Shown: positions 1 to 8,623, counted from the first letter of the stretch. The stretch is DNA of 64,000 bases from Alloprevotella sp. (GCA_017478625.1 JAFVDF010000009.1:248001-312000), one strand, 5' to 3'. The notes: generated by a model from the letters alone, not told the origin. A program made the numbers and translations.

Positions 1-1148
1 CACATTTTGATACAGAAAAATTCAAGACACATTTCGCTTGCGAAGTCAAGAATTTTGATCCATCGGAATTTATAGACCGCAAACAGCTTCGTAAAATGGA
101 CTTGTACGAGCAGTATGCGCTTGTGGCGGCCCAAGAGGCTATCAAAGACAGCGGACTAGACGCTGAGAACATCGACAAGAACGAAGTCGGCGTCATATTC
201 GGTGTAGGTATTGGAGGTATGCACACCTTTGAACAAGAGGCTGGCTACTACGCACAACACGAGGAGGACGGCCCTAAGTTCTCTCCGTTTTTCATCCCCA
301 AGATGATTGCAGATATCGCAGCCGGACAAGTGGCCATAAACTACGGATTTCACGGGCCAAATTATACTACGACAAGCGCATGCGCCAGTAGCTCCAATGC
401 TATAGCAGATGCCTTCAACCTGCTCCGCTTAGGTAAAGCAAACGCAATAGTAACAGGTGGAGCTGAGGCAGGTATTTATCCGTGCGGAGTAGGTGGCTTT
501 AATGCCATGCATGCGCTCTCCACACGCAATGATGACCCGGCTGGAGCCAGTCGCCCATTCTCTGCGTCCAGAGATGGCTTTGTTATGGGTGCAGGTGCTG
601 GAATGTTAGTTCTGGAAACGCTTGAACATGCGCAGGCTCGCGGAGCACATATTTATTGTGAGCTTGTAGGTGCAGGTATGAGCGCAGACGCGCATCATAT
701 CACAGCCTCACATCCAGAAGGCCTTGGCGCACGCCTTGTTATGGAGCGCGCCTTGAGAGACGCCAATATGAAACCCGAGGACATTGACTACATAAACGTT
801 CACGGCACAAGTACGCCCGTTGGTGATATAAGCGAAGTAAAGGCTATCAAGCAAGTATTCGGTGAACACGCCTACAAATTGAACATCAGTTCTACGAAGT
901 CAATGACGGGTCACCTTCTCGGCGCCGCTGGAGGCGTGGAAGCACTCGCGTGCATTATGTCTGTTGTTGAAGACATTGTGCCCCCAACAATAAACCACGC
1001 TGAAGACGACAAAGACCCCGAAATTGATTACAATCTGAACTTTACGTTCAACAAAGCGCAGAAGAGAACTGTTCGCGCCGCCCTTAGCAATACGTTTGGC
1101 TTTGGCGGACACAACGCTTGCGTTATTGTAAAAAAATACGAGGCTTAG
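1..1148 (+). CDS. fabF: 3-oxoacyl-ACP synthase II (5' partial)
   Basis: Beta-ketoacyl-ACP synthase II condenses malonyl-ACP with acyl-ACP in the cytoplasm, the elongation step of type II fatty acid synthesis. The reading frame is open from base 3, with family-like sequence (HFDTEKF, FIDRKQLRKMD) before the first internal ATG at 96, so the gene starts outside the window and 96 is not its start. The thiolase-fold triad is intact: the nucleophilic Cys in TTTSACASS (codon 381-383), the first His in HGTSTPVGD and the second in GHLLGAAGG. The C-terminal glycine-rich FGFGGHN is also present. rnc follows after 6 bp, the usual fabF-rnc arrangement of Bacteroidales, where acpP normally precedes. Identification is secure. 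Confidence 0.97.
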   Translation, partial: HFDTEKFKTHFACEVKNFDPSEFIDRKQLRKMDLYEQYALVAAQEAIKDSGLDAENIDKNEVGVIFGVGIGGMHTFEQEAGYYAQHEEDGPKFSPFFIPKMIADIAAGQVAINYGFHGPNYTTTSACASSSNAIADAFNLLRLGKANAIVTGGAEAGIYPCGVGGFNAMHALSTRNDDPAGASRPFSASRDGFVMGAGAGMLVLETLEHAQARGAHIYCELVGAGMSADAHHITASHPEGLGARLVMERALRDANMKPEDIDYINVHGTSTPVGDISEVKAIKQVFGEHAYKLNISSTKSMTGHLLGAAGGVEALACIMSVVEDIVPPTINHAEDDKDPEIDYNLNFTFNKAQKRTVRAALSNTFGFGGHNACVIVKKYEA

Positions 1149-1154
1149 TCACGC

Positions 1155-1964
1155 ATGAATCAGACGACTAAGCTATTTAATCGCATAAGGCTCCTTTTCC
1201 ACAAGGATAAGGAGCTTTATTTTCGCATAGAGAAAATTCTTGGTTTCTATCCTCGCCACATCGATTTGTACCGTACGGCACTGACGCATCGTAGTTGCGC
1301 CGTAAAAAATAGCCGGGGAAAGAGTATAAACAATGAGCGTCTTGAGTTTCTCGGCGATGCTGTACTTGAATCTGTTGTTTCCGACATTCTATACAGACAT
1401 TTTCCCAACAAACCTGAAGGGTTTATGACAGCGACGCGGGCTAAAATCGTGCAACGCTCTACGCTCAATCATCTAGCAACCCAGATAGGCCTATCGGTTC
1501 TTATAAGCCAAGAAAATTCCAACAAAGGCCACCGGAACAACATCCCTGGGAATGCTTTCGAGGCGCTTATCGGAGCAATTTATTTGGACCGTGGCTATTG
1601 TGCTTGCGTCAATTTCTTTTCCAACCGCATACTCGGACAGCACATAAACCTTGAGAAGTTGAGTCGGCAGGAGGAAAATTTTAAATCCCGCCTATTAGAA
1701 TGGTCTCAGAAAAACAAGGTGGAAGTAGCTTTCAGCCTAAAAAGTGAAGAAAAGGCTGACAACACAACTATTTTGTTTCGTTCTCAAGCCTTAGTGGAAG
1801 GACTTGTTGCAGGACAGGGAGAAGGATTTTCCAAACGCGAAAGTCAGCAGAAAGCAGCCAAGGCAGCTCTTGTCAAGCTCCGCCGAGATCCAGGCTTTCG
1901 TACGGCTGTTTTTTCCAGAAAAGCTAAGCGACTCGGTTCGCTTGATACCGTGGCAGAAAACTAA
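1155..1964 (+). CDS. rnc: Ribonuclease III
   Basis: Double-strand-specific endoribonuclease that processes rRNA precursors and structured mRNAs. The signature NERLEFLGDAV sits at residues 60-70 and includes the metal-binding acidic residues; a second acidic cluster follows in NAFEALIGAIYLD. A double-stranded RNA-binding domain occupies about residues 175-245 and ends in the typical AAKAALVKL helix. At 269 residues it is longer than the proteobacterial enzyme (about 226), with a short basic tail. The ATG is 6 bp after the fabF stop, so the genes are probably co-transcribed, and a terminator hairpin follows directly. Confidence 0.96.
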   Translation: MNQTTKLFNRIRLLFHKDKELYFRIEKILGFYPRHIDLYRTALTHRSCAVKNSRGKSINNERLEFLGDAVLESVVSDILYRHFPNKPEGFMTATRAKIVQRSTLNHLATQIGLSVLISQENSNKGHRNNIPGNAFEALIGAIYLDRGYCACVNFFSNRILGQHINLEKLSRQEENFKSRLLEWSQKNKVEVAFSLKSEEKADNTTILFRSQALVEGLVAGQGEGFSKRESQQKAAKAALVKLRRDPGFRTAVFSRKAKRLGSLDTVAEN

Positions 1965-1977
1965 CTTGGAACACTTA

Positions 1978-2018
1978 AAAGAGGAGATAAGACCGATGGT
2001 TCATATCTCCTCTTTTTT
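1978..2018. terminator. Terminator between convergent rnc and tatD
   Basis: The arms GAGGAGATA and TATCTCCTC flank a 13-nt loop, with an A-run before and a T-run after. It can therefore act in both directions, between rnc (+) and the tatD-like gene (-). Confidence 0.85.
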
Positions 2019-2021
2019 CAC

Positions 2022-2621
2022 TTATTCATACCACGATTCCTGTGGTCCGAACGGTTCGTCATCCGACTCCACAAACCTACGGTCTGGTGGGGTAAGCGCA
2101 TAACTCTCTTTATTAAACCGGCGACCAAAGCTGAGATACATACCTGCCGCAAGCAACTGTTCTGCCAGCTGTGGACCGCCTCTAAATCCGTGTACAATCC
2201 ACGGCTGTGTGGGCTGTACTTGCTTATAAATCTGAAGAAGGCGGTCGTAGGCTCGTACACAGTGGATAATAAGAGGAATCCCCATGCTTTCACTCTGCAA
2301 GATATGGCGCTTAAACCACAACTCCTGCACGGCCAATTCTTTTCCTCGCAGCTTGTCTAATCCACATTCCCCAATAGCCACAACAGACGGCTCAACCAGC
2401 AACCGTAGCATATTCTGCCACAAGTCATCAATATCGGCCTCTGAAGTCCACCAAGGATGGATACCAACTGAATAATGTAATCCTTCTACTGGATGGAAAT
2501 TCTCAGGCTGGCGCAAGATGTCACAGGGAAGGCTGATTATCGCATTAGCAGACAAGTCATTCTGACGATGCGTATGCACGTCGCTCGGAATAAATGCAAA
2601 GGGCTTGTGGGACTGCAACAT
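2022..2621 (-). CDS. TatD-family metal-dependent hydrolase, short form
   Basis: TatD-type amidohydrolase, a predicted Mg-dependent deoxyribonuclease. The metal ligands line up with the family: HxH in DVHTHR (residues 14-19), Glu in AIGECGLDKL, His in IIHCVRA, His in IVHGFRGG and the final acidic motif FVESDDEP, equivalent to LLETD. With 199 residues it is clearly shorter than classical TatD (about 255-265); loops between strands are reduced rather than catalytic residues lost. It is the last gene of the rnpA-yidD run, 5 bp after yidD. The family assignment is firm. The true substrate is unknown, so no gene symbol is given. Confidence 0.85.
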   Translation of the reverse strand: MLQSHKPFAFIPSDVHTHRQNDLSANAIISLPCDILRQPENFHPVEGLHYSVGIHPWWTSEADIDDLWQNMLRLLVEPSVVAIGECGLDKLRGKELAVQELWFKRHILQSESMGIPLIIHCVRAYDRLLQIYKQVQPTQPWIVHGFRGGPQLAEQLLAAGMYLSFGRRFNKESYALTPPDRRFVESDDEPFGPQESWYE

Positions 2622-2626
2622 AATTC

Positions 2627-2845
2627 TTAGGGCACAGGATCATATCCGCTACCGCCCCAAGGGTGACATCGGAGTATTCGCCGTACGGCGAGATATGTGC
2701 CTTTTAATGCGCCGTGTTTCTGCAAGGCTTCTACTGCATATTGTGAACAGGTTGGTGTAAAACGACAGGCAGGAGGAGTCGTCGGCGATATGTACCGCTG
2801 ATAGAGCCGGATAGGAAATATCAATATGCGAGCCAACACACTCAT
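2627..2845 (-). CDS. yidD: Membrane protein insertion efficiency factor YidD
   Basis: Small amphipathic protein of 72 residues that assists YidC-dependent insertion of inner-membrane proteins. It shows the family hallmarks: an N-terminal hydrophobic helix ([18 protein letters not shown]), the three conserved cysteines in [11 protein letters not shown] and [15 protein letters not shown], and the usual length. It overlaps the end of rnpA by 4 bp (2842-2845), which suggests translational coupling. The rnpA-yidD order is conserved widely in bacteria. Confidence 0.95.
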   Translation of the reverse strand: MSVLARILIFPIRLYQRYISPTTPPACRFTPTCSQYAVEALQKHGALKGTYLAVRRILRCHPWGGSGYDPVP

Positions 2846-3249
2846 TGTCCAACACTGCTTTTGCGTGACGCCAATATGATCTTGTCTGATATGATATTCA
2901 GAAGGGTGGAAATACTATTTTCTATTCGTACCTGGTCGGACATTTTATCTGACAACCATAGAAAACCAATGTGTATCCCTACGCCTTCTGGCAATTGGCT
3001 TATAAAATCCGTTTTCTTGAGCCTGTAGTGTTCACGCATAAGTCGCTTGATGCGATTGCGGTCCGTAGCTAGGCGGAAATGTCGCTTTGAAACGCTTACC
3101 AACACCTTTACGCGAGGGCCTTCCACATAAGGTACACTACGAAAGACGCCTCGGATAGGAAAAACTGAGGCAGAAGTGCTTCCGGAGGTAAAGAGTGCGT
3201 CTATCTCGGAGCGTAGGTATAGGTGCTCAGACTTGGGAAAACGGGCCAT
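2842..3249 (-). CDS. rnpA: Ribonuclease P protein component
   Basis: Protein subunit of RNase P, which removes 5' leaders from tRNA precursors. The RNR signature is present as [19 protein letters not shown], in a basic protein of about 135 residues. I chose the ATG at 3249 because the protein then begins [10 protein letters not shown], typical of the family. An in-frame ATG at 3279 would add ten residues (MPTGGIKDIA) without homology character and would leave very little room after the upstream hairpin. The gene is followed by yidD with a 4-bp overlap. Confidence 0.93.
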   Translation of the reverse strand: MARFPKSEHLYLRSEIDALFTSGSTSASVFPIRGVFRSVPYVEGPRVKVLVSVSKRHFRLATDRNRIKRLMREHYRLKKTDFISQLPEGVGIHIGFLWLSDKMSDQVRIENSISTLLNIISDKIILASRKSSVGQ

Positions 3250-3296
3250 TGCTATATCTTTTATACCGCCTGTCGGCATGTTTCGGCGAAATTATA

Positions 3297-3340
3297 AAAC
3301 CATCAGAATAAATCAAACGACTTTCTGATGGTTTTTATTA
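3297..3340. terminator. Hairpin terminator downstream of hemD
   Basis: The arms AACCATCAGAA and TTCTGATGGTT surround a short A/T-rich loop, with T-rich flanks on both sides. On the minus strand it lies between the hemD stop (3364) and the rnpA start (3249), so it probably ends or attenuates the metK-hemD transcript. A promoter-like TATAATTTCG overlaps its distal edge on the minus strand and could serve rnpA. Confidence 0.75.
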
Positions 3341-3363
3341 TACCATAAGCTATCCCTATGGTC

Positions 3364-4104
3364 CTATGCCTTGTTTTGTTGCAAATATTTTTCCAGCGCA
3401 CTACTAAGTGATGGTGTAGAAGCCGTCGGAGCTTCCAGGGCAAGGGGTAATCCCAAATCCTTAATATGTTGGGCTGTAGAGTGTCCGAAACATCCCAACT
3501 TTACACCCTCCTTCTGAAAGTCCGGATAGGTCTTCACAAGCGTATCTACGCCGATAGGAGTAAACAGTATAGCCAAGTCAAACTCCTTGATACTTTTCGG
3601 CATCTTATTGCTTATTGTGCGATAAATCACGCAGGTCTTGTAGTCCAATCCAAGTGAATCCAGTTTCTGTGTAAGGTCGTGCGTGGTATTTTCCCCCTGC
3701 GGAATCAGATATCTCTCCGTGTTATGCTTCTGCATCAGGGTCACGAGCTCATCCCAATTCCCCGTTTCGCTGAAAAACACTTTACGTTTTCTGTATTGGA
3801 CATACTTCTGGATGTACAGCATCACTTTTTCGGATATTCCAAAATACTTGGTCTCGTCTGGCATAGTGATGCGCAATTCTTTGCACAAGTTAAAGAAATG
3901 GTCTATAGCGTGACGAGAATTAAATATAATGGCGGAAAACTCGGGGATGTGTACTTTCTGCGAACGAAATTCTTTAGCTGATACGCCCTCTACTTTTACA
4001 AAAGAATGGAATGTCAGTTCTACGTCATACCTCTTTGCGAGGTCAAAATAGGGCGACTTTTCCGAACTAGGTTGAGGTTGCGAAATAAGTATTTTCTTAA
4101 TCAT
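3364..4104 (-). CDS. hemD: Uroporphyrinogen-III synthase family protein
   Basis: HemD-family protein of 246 residues. The family closes and isomerises hydroxymethylbilane to uroporphyrinogen III. It shows the two-lobed alpha/beta pattern: an N-terminal half with AIIFNSRHAIDHFF, and a C-terminal half with DLAILFTPIGVDTL and LGCFGHSTAQHIKDLGL. Sequence conservation in this family is low, so assignment rests on these motifs, on length, and on the Bacteroidales neighbourhood with DUF4271 and rnpA. It starts 6 bp after the DUF4271 gene. Many Bacteroidales have incomplete haem pathways, so the in vivo role may differ. Confidence 0.82.
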   Translation of the reverse strand: MIKKILISQPQPSSEKSPYFDLAKRYDVELTFHSFVKVEGVSAKEFRSQKVHIPEFSAIIFNSRHAIDHFFNLCKELRITMPDETKYFGISEKVMLYIQKYVQYRKRKVFFSETGNWDELVTLMQKHNTERYLIPQGENTTHDLTQKLDSLGLDYKTCVIYRTISNKMPKSIKEFDLAILFTPIGVDTLVKTYPDFQKEGVKLGCFGHSTAQHIKDLGLPLALEAPTASTPSLSSALEKYLQQNKA

Positions 4105-4110
4105 TCCGAA

Positions 4111-5139
4111 TCAAAAAAGGTTTGGTGGAAGGAAGAAAGTATTTACTAAGTAAGTCAGTGTATGCCAAAGCAATATTGGCGGTATTAATTCGACGCTGCA
4201 AAGGTATAACAAAATGTGTAAATAGGCCTTTTTTTTCACAGGAAATACGCCAAAAGCCTGCCCGAAAAGAAAAACTTTTGCCACCACTATCATAACAATC
4301 CAAGCCACCATCAAAATATCCAGTGGCAATTTAGAATAAATGACCAAGAGCGTCAAGGGTAGCAACAACACGCCCTGCAGGAAAATACTGAACAGGTAAG
4401 TGTCATTCCACATTATAACGGTAGCCTTATCAAAGAATGTGCCGTTCACAAAGCCGTAGAAGGCTATTTTTGCGACATAGAAAGACAGGAAAAACAACGT
4501 ACTGCCTATCAACAATCCGTAGGGGGTTCCTGGCAGGCTAAAGTCAGGCTGCGTCCGCTCTATAAAACTAGTAGCAATAATACCCAGAGTAAAGCACGTG
4601 GCCAAGATTAGAAACATTTGGCCCTGTATTTCAAGCGACGTGCGTACATTGGTGTCCTGCGCCGGCTTTCTGTGAAATGAAGGAATAAGATTATGATCGT
4701 GCAGAAACTTTTTTCCGTGAATTATCACATAGGCCGTCAAAAAGGTGCTCGTGAGCAATATACCTGTGATGTAATCGTCTCCGCTGACACTATATGCTTG
4801 TCGCTCGGCTGTATAGTTCTCACGAGCTGTATTCAGCACGTTTGCCCGAAAAGCGCTATCGGCCACTACGGTACGCACCGTGTCTGCCAATGGAGTGTCG
4901 AGATACGGAAAATACGTATCGGGAGACTGCAAACTGGAAAGACTGTAGCCATTCTCCGCATTATATAATGGCTGGGGAGGTATCGGAGAAAGTGTTACCT
5001 GCGGGTTTGTATAGCTTACCCCAGCCGTATCAAGTTCCAACGGAGGCAGATAAACTCGCGTAGGCGGGGCTGCCACCACACTGTCCGCGCGAGCAACCGA
5101 ATCAACGGGTAATACTATCTGTAGGCTGTCCTGTTGCAT
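4111..5139 (-). CDS. DUF4271 family integral membrane protein
   Basis: A 342-residue protein with a polar, proline-rich N-terminal region of about 130 residues followed by about seven hydrophobic segments (for example ILLTSTFLTAYVIIHG, MFLILATCFTLGIIATSFI and ILMVAWIVMIVVAKVFLFGQAF). This matches DUF4271, a Bacteroidetes membrane family of unknown function normally found beside hemD. It lies 26 bp after the LOG-family gene and 6 bp before hemD, so it belongs to the metK operon. No catalytic motif is recognisable. Confidence 0.8.
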   Translation of the reverse strand: MQQDSLQIVLPVDSVARADSVVAAPPTRVYLPPLELDTAGVSYTNPQVTLSPIPPQPLYNAENGYSLSSLQSPDTYFPYLDTPLADTVRTVVADSAFRANVLNTARENYTAERQAYSVSGDDYITGILLTSTFLTAYVIIHGKKFLHDHNLIPSFHRKPAQDTNVRTSLEIQGQMFLILATCFTLGIIATSFIERTQPDFSLPGTPYGLLIGSTLFFLSFYVAKIAFYGFVNGTFFDKATVIMWNDTYLFSIFLQGVLLLPLTLLVIYSKLPLDILMVAWIVMIVVAKVFLFGQAFGVFPVKKKAYLHILLYLCSVELIPPILLWHTLTYLVNTFFLPPNLF

Positions 5140-5165
5140 ATTCCGATACTGATGACCTCCTTGGA

Positions 5166-5741
5166 TTAAAGTGCTGCATATTTACGCAGAGACGCATCCC
5201 ATAGGGGAGTTTCCTCACACATTTTTACAGCCTCTTCTGCCGAAAGAGCCACACGCCAAAGATTCAAATGAAGCGGACGCATAAAGTGCTCTGCCGACGC
5301 CTTCTCCAGTTGGCTCAGAAGTGCGTCGTAGAATCCTCCGATATTTAAGATTACAATCGGGTTAAGGTAAAGGCCCAACTGCTTCCATGTAATGATTTCA
5401 AGCAATTCTTCCATTGTCCCACATCCTCCCGGAAGCGCAATACAAGCCTGACTTTCCTGTGCAAGCCTTTCTTTTCGTTCGTGCATGTCGCGTGTAATAA
5501 TCAACTCCGACATACCCGTGTGTTGCCAACTTTGTTCTATCATAAACTCGGGTATTACCCCAACCGCTTTTCCCCCTGCGGCCAGACAGCCCTCTGTTGT
5601 GGCAGCCATAAGACCTAATCGGCCGGCACCATTATATAATACATGTCCCCGCTGTGCTATTTCCGCGCCCAGCCTGCGAGCCACTTCTACATAATCTGCA
5701 GGAACTTGCCCGCTGGAAGCCGCATAAACGGTGATATTCAT
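5166..5741 (-). CDS. LOG-family nucleoside 5'-monophosphate phosphoribohydrolase
   Basis: Rossmann-fold protein of the TIGR00730/LOG family, which cleaves the N-glycosidic bond of purine (cytokinin) riboside monophosphates. The signature PGGCGTMEE is at residues 104-112, with the catalytic Arg in the preceding DMHERK and an N-terminal nucleotide-binding stretch (YAASSGQ, YNGAGRLGLM). Length (191) is normal. Its ATG overlaps the metK stop by 4 bp, so the two are translationally coupled. In a bacterium that makes no cytokinins, the likely job is salvage or clean-up of nucleoside monophosphates such as AMP; this is inference. Confidence 0.87.
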   Translation of the reverse strand: MNITVYAASSGQVPADYVEVARRLGAEIAQRGHVLYNGAGRLGLMAATTEGCLAAGGKAVGVIPEFMIEQSWQHTGMSELIITRDMHERKERLAQESQACIALPGGCGTMEELLEIITWKQLGLYLNPIVILNIGGFYDALLSQLEKASAEHFMRPLHLNLWRVALSAEEAVKMCEETPLWDASLRKYAAL

Positions 5742-7027
5742 AGCTTGAACGTTTCGCGGATGAGACTCACCTTGTCTAATTTCTCCCAGGTAAAGAGTTC
5801 CACTTCTATCTGCTTGTCGGGTTCGCCCTTTGCGTGGAATGTTTTGACTTTTTTTCGATAATTGTGGCCCATATGACCGTAGCTTGCCGTCTCTGCATAA
5901 ATGGGTTGCCGTAGGTTGAGCATTTGTTCTATACCATAAGGACTCAGCCTAAACAGTTCGGGTATTCGACGGGCTATTTCTTCGTCTGTCAAACCCGCTT
6001 TGGCCGTCCCATAAGTATTGACATAGATGCTGACGGGATTAGCCTCGCCTATGGCATAACTAAGCTGTACCAACATTTCATCGCTCACACCTGCCGCCAC
6101 CATATTTTTAGCAATGTATCGCGCTGCGTAAGCTGCCGAGCGGTCCACCTTAGAAGGATCTTTGCCTGAGAACGCGCCACCTCCGTGCGCTCCTCTTCCG
6201 CCATAGGTGTCTGCAATAATTTTGCGCCCCGTCAGGCCGGTGTCGCCCGCGGGACCTCCTATCACGAATTTCCCTGTAGGATTGACAAAAAACTTTATTT
6301 TGCTCTTCTTAAATAATTCGCGCACCGCAAGGGTCTTGACACGCTCTTCTATCGTACGGGGAATGAGTATGTTTTCTACATCGCTTTTTATCTGCTCCAG
6401 CATCTGCTGTTCTGCCAGAGTCTTACTACCAGCCTGCTCCTCGGTTATAAACTCATCGTGTTGCGTCGAAACGACAATGGTGTCTATGCCGATAGCCCGA
6501 TGCTGGTCGTCGTATGCCACGGTTACCTGGCTTTTTGCATCGGGGCGCAGGTAAGTCATTACCTGCCCTTCCCTCCGGATTCGCGCCAGGGTAATCATGA
6601 TGTCTTGGGCAAGGCTGAGTGGGAGTGGCATAAAGTTGTCGGTCTCGTTGGTAGCATAACCAAACATCATACCTTGGTCTCCAGCACCTTGGTCCTCGGG
6701 ATTTTCACGTTCAACGCCTCTGTTGATATCACCACTCTGGTCATGAATTGACGAGAATATACCACAGCTTTTTGCGTCAAACTCCAATTCTGAACGGTTA
6801 TATCCTATGCGGTCGATAGTCTGTCGGATTGTGTCCTGCAAATCACACCATGCATTACTGCGTATTTCTCCTGCCACAACCACCTGTCCTGTCGTCACAA
6901 GAGTCTCACACGCCACTTTGCTGTTACGGTCGTATGCCAAAAGTTGATCAAGAATGGCATCGGAAATCTGGTCGGCCACTTTGTCTGGATGGCCTTCTGA
7001 AACGGATTCTGAAGTAAATAAATACAT
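5738..7027 (-). CDS. metK: S-adenosylmethionine synthetase
   Basis: MetK makes SAM from methionine and ATP in the cytoplasm. All signatures are present: the N-terminal SVSEGHPDKVADQISDAILD, the hexapeptide-type GAGDQGMMFGYA, the phosphate loop GGRGAHGGGAFSGKDPSKVDRS and the C-terminal ISIYVNTYGT-like strand. It is 429 residues, slightly longer than the E. coli enzyme, as in other Bacteroidetes. It heads a coupled run with the LOG-family, DUF4271 and hemD genes. The 5' leader (7086-7220) carries a SAM-II-like riboswitch and a terminator, so the gene is probably feedback-repressed by its own product. Confidence 0.97.
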   Translation of the reverse strand: MYLFTSESVSEGHPDKVADQISDAILDQLLAYDRNSKVACETLVTTGQVVVAGEIRSNAWCDLQDTIRQTIDRIGYNRSELEFDAKSCGIFSSIHDQSGDINRGVERENPEDQGAGDQGMMFGYATNETDNFMPLPLSLAQDIMITLARIRREGQVMTYLRPDAKSQVTVAYDDQHRAIGIDTIVVSTQHDEFITEEQAGSKTLAEQQMLEQIKSDVENILIPRTIEERVKTLAVRELFKKSKIKFFVNPTGKFVIGGPAGDTGLTGRKIIADTYGGRGAHGGGAFSGKDPSKVDRSAAYAARYIAKNMVAAGVSDEMLVQLSYAIGEANPVSIYVNTYGTAKAGLTDEEIARRIPELFRLSPYGIEQMLNLRQPIYAETASYGHMGHNYRKKVKTFHAKGEPDKQIEVELFTWEKLDKVSLIRETFKL

Positions 7028-7085
7028 AGGTCTTTGGGGTTAGATATAATTATTAACCGACATCTTTCCTGCTAAGGGCTATATG

Positions 7086-7220
7086 AAAAAAAGCGCCTTG
7101 GAGGCGCTTCGTTCTTCTTGGCGTCGGCTGATACGCCTCTGTGGAGCGTCCGGCCGTCGTTTTAGCATTGTTTTTAAGAGGTTGCAAGCAGCCAAATCTA
7201 TCCTCTGTCGGTTCTTTTGT
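7086..7220 (-). promoter_or_regulatory. SAM-II-like riboswitch with transcription terminator in the metK leader
   Basis: On the minus strand a promoter-like TTGG-N19-TACTTTTG (-7 at 7226-7233) would start RNA near 7220. The RNA carries the SAM-II (metA-type) core. P1 arms AGAGG/CCUCU (7202-7206 with 7177-7181) enclose a loop with GAUUUGG (7192-7198) and UUGCAA (7182-7187), followed by UAAA and GCUAAA (7161-7166). A possible pseudoknot pairs GGCUG (7189-7193) with CGGCC (7152-7156). Downstream, AAGCGCCU/AGGCGCUU (7091-7109) followed by a U-run is an intrinsic terminator 59 bp before the metK ATG. The motif match was made by eye; a covariance-model search would settle it. Confidence 0.78.
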
Positions 7221-7362
7221 GGGTGCAAAAGTACAATCCCATTATCAAACAACCAACTCTTTACTTGAAAAATGCACAGAACCCTGTCCGCCACACTCAT
7301 AATCCTTTAACGTTTCTAAACTTAATAATTCATAAATCAAATGCAAATAAGTTGTAAAACTG

Positions 7363-7392
7363 TTGCCGTATTCGACAAAGTCTGTACATTTG
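7363..7392 (+). promoter_or_regulatory. Bacteroidales-type promoter of the OmpA-like gene
   Basis: TTG at 7363-7365, a 19-bp spacer and TACATTTG at 7385-7392 match the TTTG/TAnnTTTG consensus for the primary sigma factor of Bacteroidetes. The predicted start near 7399 leaves a leader of about 40 nt before the ATG at 7442. Confidence 0.75.
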
Positions 7393-7441
7393 CACTCTGT
7401 TTTAACATTATTATCAACTGAAAACACTAATTTATTTGGAT

Positions 7442-8302
7442 ATGAAAAAGAACTATCTTATGCTCGCTTTGATGGCTTCCATGTTGTTGCTGTCTAGTTG
7501 TGCCGCAAAGAAGGAGCTTGCGGAACTTAAAGTAAAGAATGCAGAGACGGAAAAACTGGCTGAGGACTATCGCGTTAAATTAGCCCAATGCTATGTAGAT
7601 CGTCGTAATCTGCAAGACCGAATACTCTCTGAACAGAAGCGCAATGAGGAGTTGCGTGCCGACTATAACAAACTGCAATCCAGCTTAGACCAAAGTCTTC
7701 AGCAGAATACGGCAGGCAACGTAAACATCTCAAAACTCGTGGACGAAATCAATGCCTCCAACAAATACATCAAGCATCTGGTTGAAGCCAAGTCTAAGAG
7801 CGACTCGCTCAATATTGCCCTGACCAACAAACTCACTCGCTCGCTCAGTCGCGACGAACTTCAAGATGTAGATGTTAAGGTGCTCAAAGGCGTAGTCTAT
7901 ATTTCTTTGGCAGACAATATGCTGTATAAGAGCGGCAGTTATGAAATCAACGACCGCGCTTCAGAAACGTTGAGCAAGATTGCTAAAATCATTAAGGACT
8001 ATAAGGAATATGACGTACTCGTAGAGGGTAACACGGACACCGTGCCCATCTCTCGTCAAAACATCCGCAACAACTGGGATCTTAGTTGCTTGCGTGCTTC
8101 TAGTGTCGTACAGGAGTTACAAACTAAATACGGCGTTGACCCAAGTCGCTTGTCGGCTGCCGGACGCGGAGAGTTCAATCCGATTGCCGACAACGGCACA
8201 GAACTCGGACGCCAGCGTAATCGTCGCACACAGATTATTATAACTCCTCAACTTGACCAGTTCCTCGACCTGATTGACGAGGCTCCGGCTACAGACAAGT
8301 AG
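7442..8302 (+). CDS. OmpA-family peptidoglycan-associated lipoprotein
   Basis: Outer-membrane lipoprotein predicted to tether the envelope to peptidoglycan. A signal peptide with lipobox LLLSSC (lipidated Cys about residue 20) is followed by a charged coiled-coil region of about 100 residues and a C-terminal OmpA domain (about 150-275). That domain includes the peptidoglycan-binding stretch NTDTVPIS...NWDLSCLRASSV and the GRGEFNPIADN...RQRNRRTQI motif. The true start is the ATG at 7442 (MKKNYLM), not the TTG two codons earlier. A strong promoter precedes it and a terminator follows, so it is monocistronic. Confidence 0.92.
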   Translation: MKKNYLMLALMASMLLLSSCAAKKELAELKVKNAETEKLAEDYRVKLAQCYVDRRNLQDRILSEQKRNEELRADYNKLQSSLDQSLQQNTAGNVNISKLVDEINASNKYIKHLVEAKSKSDSLNIALTNKLTRSLSRDELQDVDVKVLKGVVYISLADNMLYKSGSYEINDRASETLSKIAKIIKDYKEYDVLVEGNTDTVPISRQNIRNNWDLSCLRASSVVQELQTKYGVDPSRLSAAGRGEFNPIADNGTELGRQRNRRTQIIITPQLDQFLDLIDEAPATDK

Positions 8303-8319
8303 TCTTTCCTACAATAGCA

Positions 8320-8364
8320 TAAAAGAAGTCGGGCGTTCCATAATGGAATCGTCCGACTTCTTTG
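8320..8364 (+). terminator. Terminator after the OmpA-like gene
   Basis: The arms AAAGAAGTCGG and CCGACTTCTTT enclose an inner dyad TTCCATAATGGAA, and a TTTG run follows. The position, 18 bp after the stop codon, fits intrinsic termination. Confidence 0.8.
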
Positions 8365-8397
8365 TGTCACACGCAGATGTCCTTATACAACGTCCGT

Positions 8398-8598
8398 CTA
8401 TGCATTTGCCAAAAGATGGAAAAAGGTCGCTATCAGCGCACCGGCCAGTGAGCCGTAAAGATAGGCCCCTGGATTTCTGACTGTGTCTTTCTGTACAAAA
8501 TAACAGATTATGCCAACGATTGGAAATAATACGGACGCGCCGATACCAAGACATCCTGCTGATTCTACAGGCTCTTGTTGAGGATTATTGTTCGTCAT
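8398..8598 (-). CDS. Small membrane protein, unknown function
   Basis: A 66-residue protein with a polar N-terminus (MTNNNPQQEP) and two hydrophobic segments (LGIGASVLFPIVGIICYFV and LYGSLAGALIATFFHLLA) separated by a short basic loop. It starts 25 bp after another tiny membrane protein gene, and both lie between terminators, so they look like a two-gene unit. No family is recognised. Support comes from coding-like composition and plausible topology only. Confidence 0.55.
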   Translation of the reverse strand: MTNNNPQQEPVESAGCLGIGASVLFPIVGIICYFVQKDTVRNPGAYLYGSLAGALIATFFHLLANA

Positions 8599-8623
8599 AA
8601 GAAAAAACTTTGAATATGGGTTA

